DNA of 64,000 nt from Cephalopachus bancanus (GCA_027257055.1 JAPVLO010000182.1:558001-622000), one strand, 5' to 3'. Counted from the first letter of the stretch, positions 47,756 through 60,235 are shown. Numbers and translations: made by a program. The notes: generated by a model not told the origin, from the sequence alone.

Positions 47756-48235
47756 CTAATGAGTGACATGGAAGGTTTCAGCCGAATACAGAATTCAGCA
47801 AGAATACAGAATATCGAAGATGAAAAGGATTCTTGATGCCGAAGGTCGTGTATTTGAGAACATCCCAGTGGGTCTAGTAGGCCTTAAAGGGGTACCTGGA
47901 CCCTCCTGCTAGCCCAGAAGTAGTCCCTGTAGGGGCCTGGCCTGAGGACTCAGGTACCGGGCTAGGGTAGAGAGGGACCCAGCTTGAACAAACTACTGCT
48001 GCTGTTCAAGGTAGAAGTCAGCTCAGATGGAAGGAACACAACTAAGACCACTAGATAGAAGCTACCAAAATGTGGATTTTTATCTAAATCCAGGAAGAAA
48101 TTTTGAACAGTTAGCACTGTTTAAACACATAATAGGCTATCCCTATTATGAGCGAGAAACCCACCACTAGAGGTAACCAAGCAAAAGGTGAGCATTGCTG
48201 TTTTTATCCTAGCTGAAGCATTAGAAGTGCTAGAA

Positions 48236-48690
48236 GATAGCTGGGCTTTGTGGCACATGCCTGTAGTTTCAGCTCCTTGGGAGGCTGAGGTGAGTGGATT
48301 GCCTGAGCCCGCGGGTTCGAGACCCGCCTGGGCAACTTGGCGAGACCTCATCTCTACAATAAATCAAAAAATCAGCCGGGCGTGGTAGCGCATGCCTGTA
48401 ATTCCGGCTATTCGGAAGGCTGAGGGGGAAGGATGGCCGGAGCCCAGCAGGTCGAGGCTGCGGTGGCCGGGAGTGGCCATTGCACTCCAGTCTGGGCGAC
48501 AGAGTGAGACTCCAACTCAAAAAAAAAAAAAAGGAAGGCTGAGGCAGAAGGATCACCTGAGACCAGTAAAATCCAGAGAAGTCTCTATTTCCACTCTCCT
48601 CCCCCTCCTAGGAAGTCGAGGCTGCAGTGGCCATGAGCATGCCACTGCACTCCAGCCTGGGTGACAGAGTGAGACTTCACCTCAAAGAAA
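48236..48690 (+). mobile_element. composite of two Alus
   Basis: An older right-arm-type start (AGCTGGGCTTTGTGGCACAT) passes without a left-arm start into a young Alu body (GGTGAGTGGATTGCCTGAGC) with an A tail at 48519-48533. Then an older Alu right arm follows (GGAAGGCTGAGGCAGAAGGA), itself split by about 45 foreign bases before GAAGTCGAGGCTGCAG. It reads as a young Alu placed in, or recombined with, an older one. Confidence 0.8.
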
Positions 48691-48772
48691 CAAAAAGATA
48701 AAAGTGTTAGAAGAGAGACTCGATGGCACAAAAGAATCAAAAGAAGGATATAGTTAAAAATACAAACACTGG

Positions 48773-48861
48773 CCAGGTGGCATGGTGGTTCACCCTGTCA
48801 TCCTAGCACTTTGGGAGGCCAGGGCAGGAGGATCGCTTGAGGCCAGGAGCTTGAGACCAGG
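48773..48861 (+). mobile_element. Alu left-arm fragment, sense
   Basis: GGCCAGGTGGCATGGTGGTTC to GGAGCTTGAGACCAGG. Stops after about 90 bases. Confidence 0.8.
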
Positions 48862-49456
48862 AATCCTCTTTTCATAGCTCCCACATGAGAATCTCAGGGC
48901 TGGATGCCAGACCAGCTTTTGGGAGGCAGTAGACCAAGTGTCTCCCGCTGTCCCTCCCGTCCCCAGGATTCTGAGATTCTCATTAGCAAAGTTCTCAAAC
49001 AAAAATCAGTCCTTTCCCTGTTAGTCGCGATCCCGTCAACAAGGGCCGGCAGCGAGGGTGCCTGTGTTACACCACCGTTCTCTTAAGAAGACCACCTCTT
49101 TGCGTTTTCTTTTGTTTCACTCTTACCCCAGCTCGTGGCCGTCAGAATATAGGTTCTCAGGACAGAAGGGCGCAAGGAATGAAGTGAGGGTTAGAGAAAC
49201 ACTGGTGGCAGGTAGAATTTAAAAGCGTGTCCTCTCTGCCCATCAATGCCATTTTTTGTTTGTAAAAGGGATGTTGCCCCAGAATCAGTTTCTATTTTTA
49301 AATTCAAAAGGTATCACATTAATGTCACAACACACAGCCACACACACATTCTCTTTCTCTCTTGGTGACAGGACTTGTTCCTCTTTTATGTCTACTTAGA
49401 AAAGAACTGCAGGGAGTTTTATTCGGCACGTCCTTCTGCGGTCCTTTCTGACTTCC

Positions 49457-49716
49457 CTTTTTTTTTTTTTTTTTGAGTCGGAGTCTCACTCCGTCGCCCA
49501 GACTGGAGTGCAGCGGCCGCTCCCGGCCACCGCAGCCTCGCCTGCTGGGCTCCGGCCATCCTTCCGCCTCCGCCTTCAGAGTAGCTGGAATTACAGGCAT
49601 GCGCTACCACACCCAGCTAATTTTTTGATTTATTGTAGAGATGAGGTCTCGCCAAGTTGCCCAGGCGGGTCTCGAACCCGCGGGCTCAGGCAAGCCACTC
49701 CCCTCAGCCTCCCAAG
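49457..49716 (-). mobile_element. 5'-truncated Alu (young type), antisense
   Basis: Poly-T tail to CAGCCTCCCAAGG. The last 35 or so bases of the usual head are absent. Duplication TGACTTCCCTTTT / TGACTTTCCCTTTT shows it inserted already truncated. Confidence 0.93.
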
Positions 49717-49866
49717 GTGACTTTCCCTTTTATATCACAATGTAACTATTCTGTGATTCTCTGGAAAATTGCAGCTCACAGCGTTTCCTGACTCATCTCT
49801 GGGTTCACTTTGAAACAGTTAATAATGATAACAAGGGTTGTGTTATTGTTTGAAAATAAATTTTGT

Positions 49867-50140
49867 GGCCGGGCTCGGTGGCTCAACCTGTAATCCCACG
49901 CTTTGGGAGGCCGAGGCGAATGAATTGCCTGAACCCATGGGTTCGAGACCTCACCTCTACAATAGATTAAAAAATTAGCCGGGCATGGTAGTGCACGCCT
50001 GTAGTTCCAGCTACTTGGAAGGCTGAGGCGGAAGGATCATCTGAGCCCGGCTGGTCGAGGCTGCGGGGGCTGGGAGCGGCCACTGCGCTCCAGTCTGGGC
50101 CACAGAGTGAGACTCCGACTCAAAAGAAAAGAAAAGAAAT
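49867..50140 (+). mobile_element. Alu (young-like), sense
   Basis: Starts GGCCGGGCTCGGTGGCTCA. Lost part of the left arm after GGGTTCGAGACC. A-rich tail AAAAGAAAAGAAAAGAAA. Confidence 0.93.
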
Positions 50141-50159
50141 TTCATGTTCAGTATAGTTT

Positions 50160-50310
50160 GTGGTTGGGAGCACGAGGTTCTGTGTTCTGGATGCTCCAGG
50201 TGGAGTTCCAGGTTTTCCACTTAACCGGGCTGTGTGATCCTGTGCAGATTTCTTACTTCTCTGTGCCTCAAATACCTCTCTATGAAAAGAGGGAAATAAT
50301 AGCACTAATT
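50160..50310 (+). mobile_element. MIR, sense
   Basis: GAGTTCCAGGTTTTCCACTT, GGCTGTGTGATCCTGTGCAG and ATGAAAAGAGGGAAATAATA follow sense MIR. Confidence 0.75.
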
Positions 50311-51005
50311 ATTTACTCCACGTGACGTGCGCATCACAATGCAGGCGAGGCCCGTGGACCCCACATCGTGGAGAAGAGAGGCCTGATCTCTCACATGCCC
50401 TTCCCGGACTTAGCCTTCAGGTGTTGAGGAGGGGGGAGAGTGAAAACAGACCCTTCTCTGGATCAGGGCGTATGGGCGAGCTTGCTGTGCTGTCCTTGGC
50501 TGTATGAAGCGGCTCTCCTCGATGACCCATATGCTCAATGGTGGCAACCGCCAAGGGACCCCCGACGAGACACTCCTCCGCAGGCAGGACCCTAACCAGT
50601 GGTGCCCCCAAACCAGACCCAGCAGCACTTGCAGCAGGTTCCGGGCCCGTGGCTCTGTGTCACGTTGCCTTTGCCCCACACCGTGAACGTGCTCAGCAGA
50701 CTTACAGTCCTCTTTCATGGACACTCTGTGCCCCCCGTGCTGAGCCCCCAGAGTGCTGGCATGGGCAGGACCCACCCTCTAGGCTTCCTGAGAACTAGGA
50801 GCGGGTGGGGGCGCCCCACACCCCGTCCTCTCCCCAGGACTCTCAGCCACCCAGCACCCGCTGATCGGCGGGTCGGGGCCCGAGCAGACACCTGACCAGG
50901 GAATGACTCCTCACTTGCTGCAGATGTCAGGATGACCCGTGATACCAAGGAGTCTGGTCTCTGGGAGGGAAATAGTTGAACCTCCCTTCAGAAATACTCC
51001 AGTCT

Positions 51006-51479
<474 letters not shown>

Positions 51480-51592
51480 TCAGCTGATTCACGTCAAGCC
51501 TGACCTTTTCTCGAAAACAGTGCTGGAGTGGAGCTTCTGCCATAGTGTGTGACGTTTCAATTGTTTTTCTTTCTGTGAGCAAAGTTAGTGTC

Positions 51593-51962
51593 TGTATTCG
51601 GCTTGATGCTCCAGGGAAACAAAGGTAACGGGATGTACAGAAAGGGTCTTTACTTGGGGGAATTGGCTCAGGCAGTTGTGGGAGCTGGCAAGTCTGAAAT
51701 CTGCAGAGCTGGAAATTCCTGCCAGAGTCAACGTTGCAGGCTTGAGTCCCAAGGCAGCCTGGAGGCAGAATGGTTTCCTCTTTGGGAGACCTCAGTCTTT
51801 TAAGGCCTTCAACCGACTGGGCGAGTCCCACCCCGCGATGGAAGGCAACATGCTTTACCCAGCGTCCACTGACGTGAATGGCAATCACGTCTCAAAAAGG
51901 CCTTCGCAGCGAGCAGACGGGCGCGTCGCCTAGCCAGGTTAACTCATAAGGCCAACATCACA
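51593..51962 (+). mobile_element. MLT2-like solo LTR (ERVL)
   Basis: Starts TGTATTCGG.. and ends ..CCAACATCACA, with GGGGGAATTGGCTCAGGCAG, TTAAGGCCTTCAACCGACTG, ATGCTTTACCCAGCGTCCAC and AGCCAGGTTAACTCATAAGG between. This matches the order of an MLT2-type LTR of an ancient ERVL element. No internal viral genes are present here. It ends 95 bases before the last REG4 exon. Confidence 0.75.
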
Positions 51963-52057
51963 CCGCCTTATCTGTAACTCAGAGCAAAACACCCAAGTAA
52001 CTCTGGGAAGCTCAGTACAACACTGGAGGGATTTAAGTGTCTGTTCTTGTCTTACAG

Positions 52058-52125
52058 ACTTTCTGACTTGGAGCAACAACGAGTGCAACAAGCGCCAACA
52101 TTTCCTGTGCAAGTACCGACCGTAG
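52058..52125 (+). CDS. REG4: REG4 last coding exon
   Basis: Acceptor TTCTTGTCTTACAG with a good pyrimidine tract. 68 bases: completes codon 137, then FLTWSNNECNKRQHFLCKYRP and TAG at 52123. It contains Cys146 and Cys154, the C-terminal cysteines of the lectin-like domain. The total coding length over five exons is 67+98+138+106+68 = 477 bases, i.e. 158 codons and stop. Confidence 0.95.
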
Positions 52126-52656
52126 AGCAAGAGTCAAGATCCTGCCGCCCTTGCACAGTCCCTTTCCGCTTCCTTCTCTGCCAAGACGGCAAAATCTGAC
52201 CATTGTCTCAGAGAGCGAACCTGGTAACTCGGAGGGAGGAGGCCCCGATCGCACTGACTCCCTCAGCCGAGAGACAGAGACTGTAGCACTGGAACAGCAG
52301 CAGCTTCTGACTCTCAGTGTTCACCCTACAGTCCTTTCCCGTAGTGCCCTCTCCTCTCCGTCCCTCTCGCCGTCTTTCTTGAGCAGCCTAGGAGAATGCA
52401 TCTCCAGCCGACGAAACCGCTGGGCCTTTGGCCATGCGGGGTAAGGGTTTGAAGACAGGCGGAAGGAGGAAGAAACTCCAGGCCAGCCTCCAGCCCCCGG
52501 CCGTGTCTGCAGCCCTCCGTCCTCTCTCCAGTGCCCACGGCTTCTCCCTCAGCCACCTGCTCGTCTTGTCTTTGGTCAGGGGAACATTGACCCGCACAGA
52601 CCCTCCTGGGCTCATGTGGACCAAGCATGCTTCTAATAAACAGCTGTAGACACAGG
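52126..52656 (+). terminator. REG4: REG4 3'UTR and poly(A) signal
   Basis: About 530 bases of 3'UTR end with AATAAA at 52635-52640. A GT-rich stretch (GGTTTCTGTGTTCC) follows from about 52657, so cleavage is expected near 52655. The exact end is inferred. Confidence 0.75.
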
Positions 52657-53984
52657 AGGTTTCTGTGTTCCGATTCAGTAGTGGTGGAAGCAGAGAGGCG
52701 AGCTGCTCCTCAGAAATACACCCAAGCTGCCTCGCCTCCTTCCCCGGTCTCTGCCCCGCCCTCCCCAGCAGCAGCGCTCGTTGGAGTAGAGGAGTGACAT
52801 GCCTGCCAAACTCTGAGCAGGGTTGAGGGAGCGGGTTTTGTTTAACCGTGAGCACTTCTTGGCTCACGAGGGAAGATGGCAGTCGCCGTGGGTGCGGTGG
52901 AGTTGACCTGGCCCCTGGCTGCGCAGTTGCCATCCCCTTGCTTCCCCGCCACGAGCCATCTGGGTGACCTTGCACAGTTCTCTTTGTCCTGTGAGGTTTG
53001 GGATTCCTTATGGGGTGGCTGCTCCAATCATGAGGATAACTTTGCCCTCAAGCAGATGTGTGACCCCTTGGCTCGCAAATCTGCAGGGCAGAGTGAGAAG
53101 AAACAGTACCGACTAGATGATGACGGTTGTGATCACATTCACATTCCAGAGAGGGAAATACTGCCAGAAAGAAGAGGCCATGTGGGGCAGCCATGCAGTT
53201 CAGGCCGTGCAGATGGCTCCTTGCTTCCTCCGTGTTGTGCTGCCCGCTGGCCAACACACAAAGCTGTATCCCTAGTCTGAGAACCTCATGCCCCAACCTT
53301 GACCTTAGCAGGCCAAGCCCGGCTGTTGAGTGCTGGCAGAAAGAAACCACAACGAAGAAAGGGAAAACGAAAGAGATGGCGCCTTGGCCCTAACCACTTC
53401 TCCCACTTGACTCTCCTTTCTTTTCTTCTTCTTTCCTTCTGTTACACCCTTATCACTCTTTTGGTGGTCAAAGGGGAAAATGTCAGAAACAACGTATCAC
53501 TCCTCTCAAGCATTAAAAAGGACCGTCGGCCCGAAAGACCAATCTCTTCATGTCAGACAAGATGACAGGCAGATGGAAGACAGTCCTTCTTTAGAATCAC
53601 TTCCTTAGCGTCAGCAAAATAGTGACCACCAATCACAATAGGGTTGTGGACAAGTCTCTGTCAAGGACGCAAACAAAAGCATCAGATTCCACGGTAAAGA
53701 TAAAGGATAAATTGGGAATACCAGACCAATAGGAGCCATGTAGAGCCACGTTGAAATAAGTGCCCGATTCTGCAGCATCACCTGCGGGAACTAAAGAAAC
53801 ATGGATGAAATATCCCCAAAAGGTGGAGAGTCCCAGTTTTTTCTGACTATGGCACATATGAGAGAGAAAAGAGATAAGCTTTCACCCCTTTTATTAGAAA
53901 GGCAGGACTAGACCGTGGTTAACTCTAGAACTGCGAGATTCTTTTTCATTTGTGCTTTTAAAATTGTAGTAATCTTTAATAATT
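52657..53984. other. intergenic stretch, no gene recognised
   Basis: No recognised gene or repeat. Frames up to 195 codons on the minus strand overlap the REG4 3' end and have no family resemblance. A C/T-rich tract lies near 53410-53450. Confidence 0.4.
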
Positions 53985-54220
53985 CACTAAGTAGGCATAC
54001 CACTCAACAAATCTTTATCGAGTACATGGTATGTGCCAAGAACTCATTTTAGGAACTGGGAATCCATCAGTGACAAAACAGATCAAAGCCCTTGCCGTCA
54101 TAGGGCCTGCGTTTCAGATGGAGGTAGACAGACCATAAACTGAATAAGTAAAGAATGTCATATGAGAATATGACAAGTGCCCTGGTGAAAACATAAAACC
54201 AGGAAGGGGCATAGGAAACA
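53985..54220 (-). mobile_element. L2 fragment, antisense
   Basis: CTCAACAAATCTTTATCGAG, GGTATGTGCCAAGAACTCAT, CAAAGCCCTTGCCGTCATAG and GTAGACAGACCATAAACTGA match the antisense L2 3' region. Confidence 0.75.
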
Positions 54221-55089
54221 TAAGGTCGAGTATGTATGGAATAGTTTGGGTGCTTTTAATTTAATTTATTTTATTTTGATCACAACTGATAGCCAGACCA
54301 TCTCAAACAAAAAAGGAGATTTATTGGCCTATGTTGCTTCACAGACTGTAAGGAGATTTGAGATACAGGTATCACTTGACCAACTCAGCAAAGTTACGGG
54401 TAGAGTTTTCTCTCTTGATTTATTTGGCCATTTTTGCTGGGGATTAGCTTCACTATCAGCCCCCATCTAGTCACAAGATGGCTGTGGCAGCTCAGAGCAG
54501 AGGTCCCCAGCCCTCAAGCAAGAGCCTCCAAATTAAGCCTCATTGACCAAGAATGGCCTGGCATGGCTTCTGCAGTCATTCTCCAACCACTGTGGCCAGG
54601 AGGGTGGATGATTAACTTAGCAAAGTTATGTTACATATAACTCCTCTAGAGTCTGAGGGTTTACTCAGCTTCACCTGAACAACGGGACCACTGCTAGCCC
54701 ATATGGTGCCTTGTAGAAACTGATTGGAAAAAAAAAAGATGCCCCTTTTTGCATGGGAAAGCACAGCCCCGTGGGCTCACAGGACCAAAGTAGACTGGAT
54801 TTTAGCCCCTACGTGCCACCTTATCTGTGTACTCTTGTGCAGTACACAGACTACACAGTCCTGTTTGGTGGCCTTACTGACATGCTTGGGTTGACAGTGG
54901 GGACAGGGTGGTTCTCACCCAAGGGCCAAGGGCCATACTTTGGGAAATTCTGTCCTAAGGCCTTACTGCAAGACTTTAGAGTAAGGAGTCTGAAATGAAA
55001 CTGGAGAAGCACAAAATGTCAGAAAGTGAAAACTCGGGTATTGTTTTCTGGGACGTGTCCGTTTATGTAAAACTCCTGCCATGGTCTGT
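54221..55089. other. non-coding stretch with unnamed old repeat
   Basis: 54280-54720 (AAAAAAGGAGATTTATTGGC, CACAAGATGGCTGTGGCAGC, CCACTGTGGCCAGGAGGGTG) resembles a common old interspersed repeat I cannot name. No gene seen. Confidence 0.4.
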
Positions 55090-55300
55090 GGTGGCTTATT
55101 GTAGTGGGAAGAGCAAAGTGTTAGGAGTTGAACCTCTCTAAGTCTGTCTGGTCTGCCTCAAACTAGCTGGGTAATGTTGTGCTTAGAGCGTCTGAGTCTC
55201 TGTTTCCTTTTCTCATGGATTTAAGGATTAAATTAGTGAGGACATGTGAAGAGTTTGGAATGGGGCCTGACATAAGTGATTAACAAATGTTTTGCCACCA
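55090..55300 (+). mobile_element. MIR, sense
   Basis: GTAGTGGGAAGAGCAAAGTG, AACTAGCTGGGTAATGTTG, CTGAGTCTCTGTTTCCTTTT and GGGGCCTGACATAAGTGATT follow sense MIR. Confidence 0.8.
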
Positions 55301-55374
55301 TTTTAAATCTTTGTGATCCTGAACATATGTCTCTCTTCTAAACCACAATTTACTTATCTATAAAATGAGGGCCT

Positions 55375-55665
55375 TGCTGGGCATGGTGGCTCAAACCTGT
55401 AATCCCAACACCTTGGGAAGCGGAGGCAAAAGGATTGGCTGAACTCAGGGGTTTGAGACCAGCCTGAGCAACATGGCGAGACCTCGTCTCTACAATAAAT
55501 CAAAAAATTAGCCGGGTGTGGTGGCACATGCCTGTGGATCCAGCTGCTTGGAAGGCTGAGTAGGAAGGATTGCCTGAGACCAGTAGGTCGAGGTTGCGGT
55601 GGTTGTGAGCATGTCACTGCGCTCCAGCCTGGCCGACAGAGACTCCAACTCTGTCAGTCAATCAT
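55375..55665 (+). mobile_element. older Alu, sense
   Basis: Dimer GCTGGGCATGGTGGCTCA. Duplication ATAAAATGAGGGCCTT / ATAAAATGAGAACCTT. The tail is short and non-A-rich. Confidence 0.92.
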
Positions 55666-56470
55666 CAATAAAATGAGAACCTTAAACAGTGCTTCCAGGG
55701 TCTGGCTGGATGTGAATAAACGAGATGGTCTGGTGTGGGACAATTAAAACTGGGAAACCAGCATACAAATTAATGTCTTTTAACTCTGGGTGAGCCAAAC
55801 ATAGCAGGTCTGTTGACCTTTGCCCACAGGAGCCAGTTAGCAGCTCCGGAATAAGCAGCAACCCCTTCCAGCTTCAACATTCTCTTGCTCTGTTTATATC
55901 TGGATTATCCAGTTCCCTAAGTCAGGAGTCAGTCTCTAAAGTCCCAGGGAACTTTTTTCAAAAGTAACAGGGACGTAAAATAAAAGAAAATGCACAATAA
56001 GGATGTCTCAGGTATGCGTCCTGCTTGAGGACAGTCATTCCAAGCTCTGCTGCAATCAAGAGACAGACAGTGTAGACATATAAACAGGTCATGAAGGAGA
56101 AGTTTATGACCAACCCTGCCCTGCAGTCCAAGGGCCCCAGAAAGGCAGCAGGAAAAGAAGCTTATGGATAAAGCTTATGGGCAAAAAGCAATCTGCCTGG
56201 ATTGGGGAGAATTATCTTGAATTTAAACCTTTTTAAGGTTCTAGAATATAGTACTACATCATAGTAAAAACATAGTAAATAGTAAAAAGTTGATGATTGA
56301 CTATGTCTAAATTTAAAGCTACTATTCCTTTTAAAAAATTATCAGGATATAATTAGAACAATGAACAGGTCTAGAATTTGATAACCCAGAAGGATATATT
56401 ATAGACGATGTGTGGATTTTAATTGAACACAACATTTTTTTCTACATTACTAATTAAAATGGAATCATCA
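55666..56470. other. non-coding stretch
   Basis: No gene or clear repeat recognised. AT-rich towards 56200-56470. Confidence 0.35.
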
Positions 56471-57780
56471 CAATACCTGTGAAGAGATATTGCAAAAGTA
56501 AGGGGAGATTAACATGGAAAAAAAAAAAAAGCAGATAAACACCCCAATAAGAACCGCTCGAGGGAACAAAGGAAGGAGATCAGAAAAATTCTTTTCCATT
56601 TTTCAAACAAGTTACAGATTTCATGATATCTACTCCACGCTCCACTCCCAACAAGAGCTCAAGGAAGAAATAATAAGAGGATTTGCCAGAAATCCAGAAA
56701 GAAATAAATTAGCATTAAGATGAAAAATAGAGTAGAAATAATTAAAGGAAGAAAAAAATTGCTAAAAAAACCATGTGACCTGGTGAATTTGCTTGAGGAA
56801 ATCACACAAAGAAAAGGAAAATGCCTTTTTTTTTTTTTGAGTTGGAGTCTCACTCTGTTGCCCAAACTGGAGATGTCAACTATATTTTAGTGATTGGAGA
56901 AAAGATAATAGATATGGAACCCATGAAAGAACACGCCTAAGGGAGTTTTGTTCCTAGAGAAGAGAACTGAACATATAGAACAAGAAAAAAAAAAGCAAAG
57001 ATAAAAATAAGAAAATTTCCTTGAATGAAAGACCCGAATTTGCTCATGGAAAAGGCTCATATGTTCCTGGAAAAGTTAATTTAAAATGATAAGCACCAAG
57101 ACATACCCTGTCTTGGTTTCTGAACTCCAGAGGTAAAGATTCTATAATAGGGTGCACAGGTAAAAATAAAGTCAAATACGTGGGATTAAATATTGTGTCC
57201 ATCTCAGACTTCCTCACAGCAATTCTCAATGTCAGAAGACAGTGACATAATACCTGCAGACTTCTGAAGGAAATAAGTCTGACCAATAATTTTACATTCA
57301 ACTTGTATAAAGGCACTAAATATTCAAGCTTGAAAGTACTCAGGAACCCCAGCTCCCATGAACCTCTCCTGAAACAAACCATCCAATAACAAAATTCAAC
57401 CAATCAAAAGAGGAAACAAAATAAAGGATTCTGCAATGAAGAAAATATGATAAAAAATATATAATACTAATAAATTAATTAAAATTAGTGTTAAACTATT
57501 GATGGCTATCGCATCTAATTAATTATAGAGCTCAGGCTGAATACCTGAAAATTATGGTAATGGAATGGAATGCAAATGTCTTAAACCGTCACAATATAAG
57601 AAACATCATAATAATATAAAAGGGAGAAGATAGAACAAAGTATAAATGTATAATTTTACTAATTTTTTAATAAGGAGGTACTAAAATTGGAACATGTATT
57701 TTATAATAATAAAAATGGTTGTGACTTTTAAGATTTTTAAAACATGCTTATTCAGATACTAATATTTTCCATCACAAAAA
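56471..57780 (+). mobile_element. old L1/HAL1-type LINE, sense
   Basis: A-rich diverged LINE sequence. CAATTCTCAATGTCAGAAGA, AACCAATAATTTTACATTCA-like text and TTCAACTTGTATAAAGGCAC recall old L1 ORF2 or HAL1. Frames are decayed. A 48-base Alu stub lies at 56827. Confidence 0.45.
56827..56874 (-). mobile_element. extremely truncated Alu, antisense
   Basis: Only a poly-T run and GAGTTGGAGTCTCACTCTGT..GCCCAAACTGGAGATG remain: the 3' tail and about 36 bases of the right arm. Confidence 0.85.
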
Positions 57781-57864
57781 AAGTATCAGAAGACAAGCAA
57801 TTCCTTCATAAAACTTGATTCTTCTATTTTAAAATATCGTATCTGATATAACCTCATATCTGCG

Positions 57865-58010
57865 CTCCCATGCCAAGCTAATTTTTTTATTGATTGTAGA
57901 GACGAGGTCTTGTCATGTTGCCCAGGTCTCCAACCTGTGAACTTAGGCAGTCCCCTTGCCTCTGCCTCCCAAAGTGCTGGGATTACAGGCCTGAGCCACC
58001 ATGCCCGGCC
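57865..58010 (-). mobile_element. Alu left half, antisense
   Basis: CATGCCAAGCTAATTTTTTT to GAGCCACCATGCCCGGCC. Flanks TAACCTCATATCTG / TAACCGCATACCTG look like a diverged target-site duplication, suggesting a monomer-size insertion. Confidence 0.85.
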
Positions 58011-58850
58011 TAACCGCATACCTGTAAAGTTATTTCTAGCTCTCCTTCCATCTGCATGTAGAGAGAGATTTTAAACTCTACTCACCATTGTTAACAGTGT
58101 TTATTTTTGCAGAGGTGGGATTGAAGTAACCTCTTTTAAATTTACTTTCTCTGTATTTTTTAGAATTATTTTTAATAACGTGCATATCTTATTTCTAAAA
58201 AAATAAAGCTATTATACTTTTGTAACAATCGTGTTTTAAAATGAGTAATATTCAGATTTTATACAGGAAACAATTCTTGTGGATCCCAAATATATAAGAA
58301 AATTATCTTCTTATGTTGAATATATGTAAACATTGAACTAGATATATGTCCTTTATGCCTGAAGCTCTTATAAAACCAAGAAAATAACCTAGTGATAATA
58401 ACCTAGAAATAAAACTGTATGTTCAGTAAACTTCAAACTCATAGAAATTTGATTTAACAGAGAACATCGATGTGCAGCAATGAAACCTGGCTTACAAAGG
58501 CGTCTGAAATGTTTTCCCATGGCTCAATTTCTCCTGGAGTTCAATCATTCACTTTTGACTCAATTTTACTTGCCATTTCTCTATTCAGAGACGAGGAACT
58601 GTGAGGCCTTCTTCCTCTGAGATCCCTGCAGCCACACGTAGCCTCCAGTCTGCACCCTATTCCTGAGGAAGCCAGCCTGTGCTCTCTCCCGCTTGCTCAT
58701 GATGGAAGGATGCAGCCTGGTGCCTGTGAACCCTAACATGACGCAAAAGGCAATGTGAAAATCTCAAGGCATTGCTCGGAAAGGAATCAGTGTGTTATCT
58801 AGAAGACTCTTCTTTTTATACACGATGTTAGCAAAATGAAAATTCACTTT
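58011..58850. other. non-coding stretch
   Basis: AT-rich then mixed DNA, with no gene or repeat recognised. Confidence 0.35.
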
Positions 58851-59015
58851 TAAGAAAAGGGATGGGGGTAACTTTTGGAGATGTGGTTAAGTTTATGGCA
58901 CTGATGTGATGATGATTTCTCAGGTGTGTACTTTTCTCCAAACACTTTAAGTCGTATACATTAAATATCTGCAAGATTTTTTATCAGTAATGCCTCAATA
59001 AAGTGGTTTTTTAAA
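58851..59015 (+). mobile_element. old L1 3'UTR tail, sense
   Basis: GGGGGTAACTTTTGGAGATG, AAGTTTATGGCACTGATGTG, AAGTCGTATACATTAAATAT and CCTCAATAAAGTGGTTTTTT match an old L1 tail. Confidence 0.75.
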
Positions 59016-59194
59016 AAGAAGATAGACTTTAAGAAATTTTTTTCAGAGAACCAGAAGCATGCTCCCTACCTACAAAGCATAAGGGACACATGAGCTCTAA
59101 TTTGAGAAACACCTTTCCGTGCTTAAGCTCATGAGGCAAATTCTCTTCATGTCAGAAGACAAGGGAGAAGCATGAATTTTGTTGTCAAACACAC

Positions 59195-59300
59195 TTGGGT
59201 CTCAGTTCCAGGCCTGCCAATTAATAGCTGTGTGATTTTGAACAGCTCACTCAACCTCTCTGAGGCTGCTTTCCCATCTGTAAATGGGGGGGGTGACTTT
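59195..59300 (+). mobile_element. MIR, sense
   Basis: CTTGGGTCTCAGTTCCAGGC, TTAATAGCTGTGTGATTTTG and CACTCAACCTCTCTGAGGCT match the MIR core closely. Confidence 0.85.
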
Positions 59301-60235
59301 TAAAAATGATTGTTGAATCGAATAAGTGAAATTGTTTGTCAAGGCAAGTATTAAATTAGAAGTTAGAAGCACAGTGACACGTGTCCTTAGACCCTTCTAG
59401 CAAACCCACCAGTTCAAGAAAGAACACATTTGAATGGCTGGTTTCACGCTATTGCAACTGTGGATGGTCCCAGATAGTCATTATCTTGGAATAAGGATGT
59501 GACAGGAAGCTTTGAGACTTGATTTAAATTCCTGAGTGTCCCCGTGAGCAAAGCTGTCTCAAGGAGAAGGGGGAATGGTCTGCCTAATCAGCTCCAGAGA
59601 GCAGGGGCAACACACTGGGCTGCAGGGAGTGGGAGGGCGAGCGTCAGCCCAGCACGGGGCTGATTCTGCAAACTCTCGGGAACAGGTTCTCCCAGCACAG
59701 TGGTTGTGTTTCAGGGAGCACCGGCAGAGCTTGAGGGGGGCAGGCCTGAGGAAGCGGTGAGGTTAGCGCCTGAGTGTGGCCTGTCCCTTGACCTGACATG
59801 CCCTTCCTGTAGCAGCGGCTGAACGCCACCCCTGAATGTGCCTGACCTGGCCACGCTCTGACCGTCAGGACAACAGCGAGGTCGTGAGCGACAGCAGTAG
59901 TGGTCCGGGACTGGAGAGAGTAGCCTGCCCCTGCGAAGGGTCCATGTTCATGGGAGGTCCACACAGCCCATTTCTGGAATACCCACGGACTGTGATGAAA
60001 CCAAGTTTGAAAGGATCCTGAAGACTTTAAAAATGAGGGCAAATACAACATGGTTTGGAAAATTATTCACAGGAGAGGCGAAAATGACTGTAGCTTTATG
60101 TGGACAGTAATTTTTTTTCTGGCTTCCAGTGTGGTGAAAGAGAAGGGAAATAACTAGAAAGGGATTTTTTTAAGAAGCTTTGTCTAAATTTCTCAAAAGG
60201 CTTATCTTCTTCTTGGAACACAACTGAGCTCAGTA
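59301..60235. other. non-coding stretch
   Basis: No gene or repeat recognised. Frames (135 codons at most) lack known motifs. Confidence 0.35.

Noticed and set aside
52388..52975. 195-codon minus-strand frame over the REG4 3'UTR
   Set aside because: Antisense shadow in GC-rich 3'UTR sequence. No domain and no splice or promoter support.
53400..53960. Possible retroviral env remnant downstream of REG4
   Set aside because: Only vague resemblance in broken frames. No primer-binding site, LTR or conserved motif was visible, so it is left unassigned.
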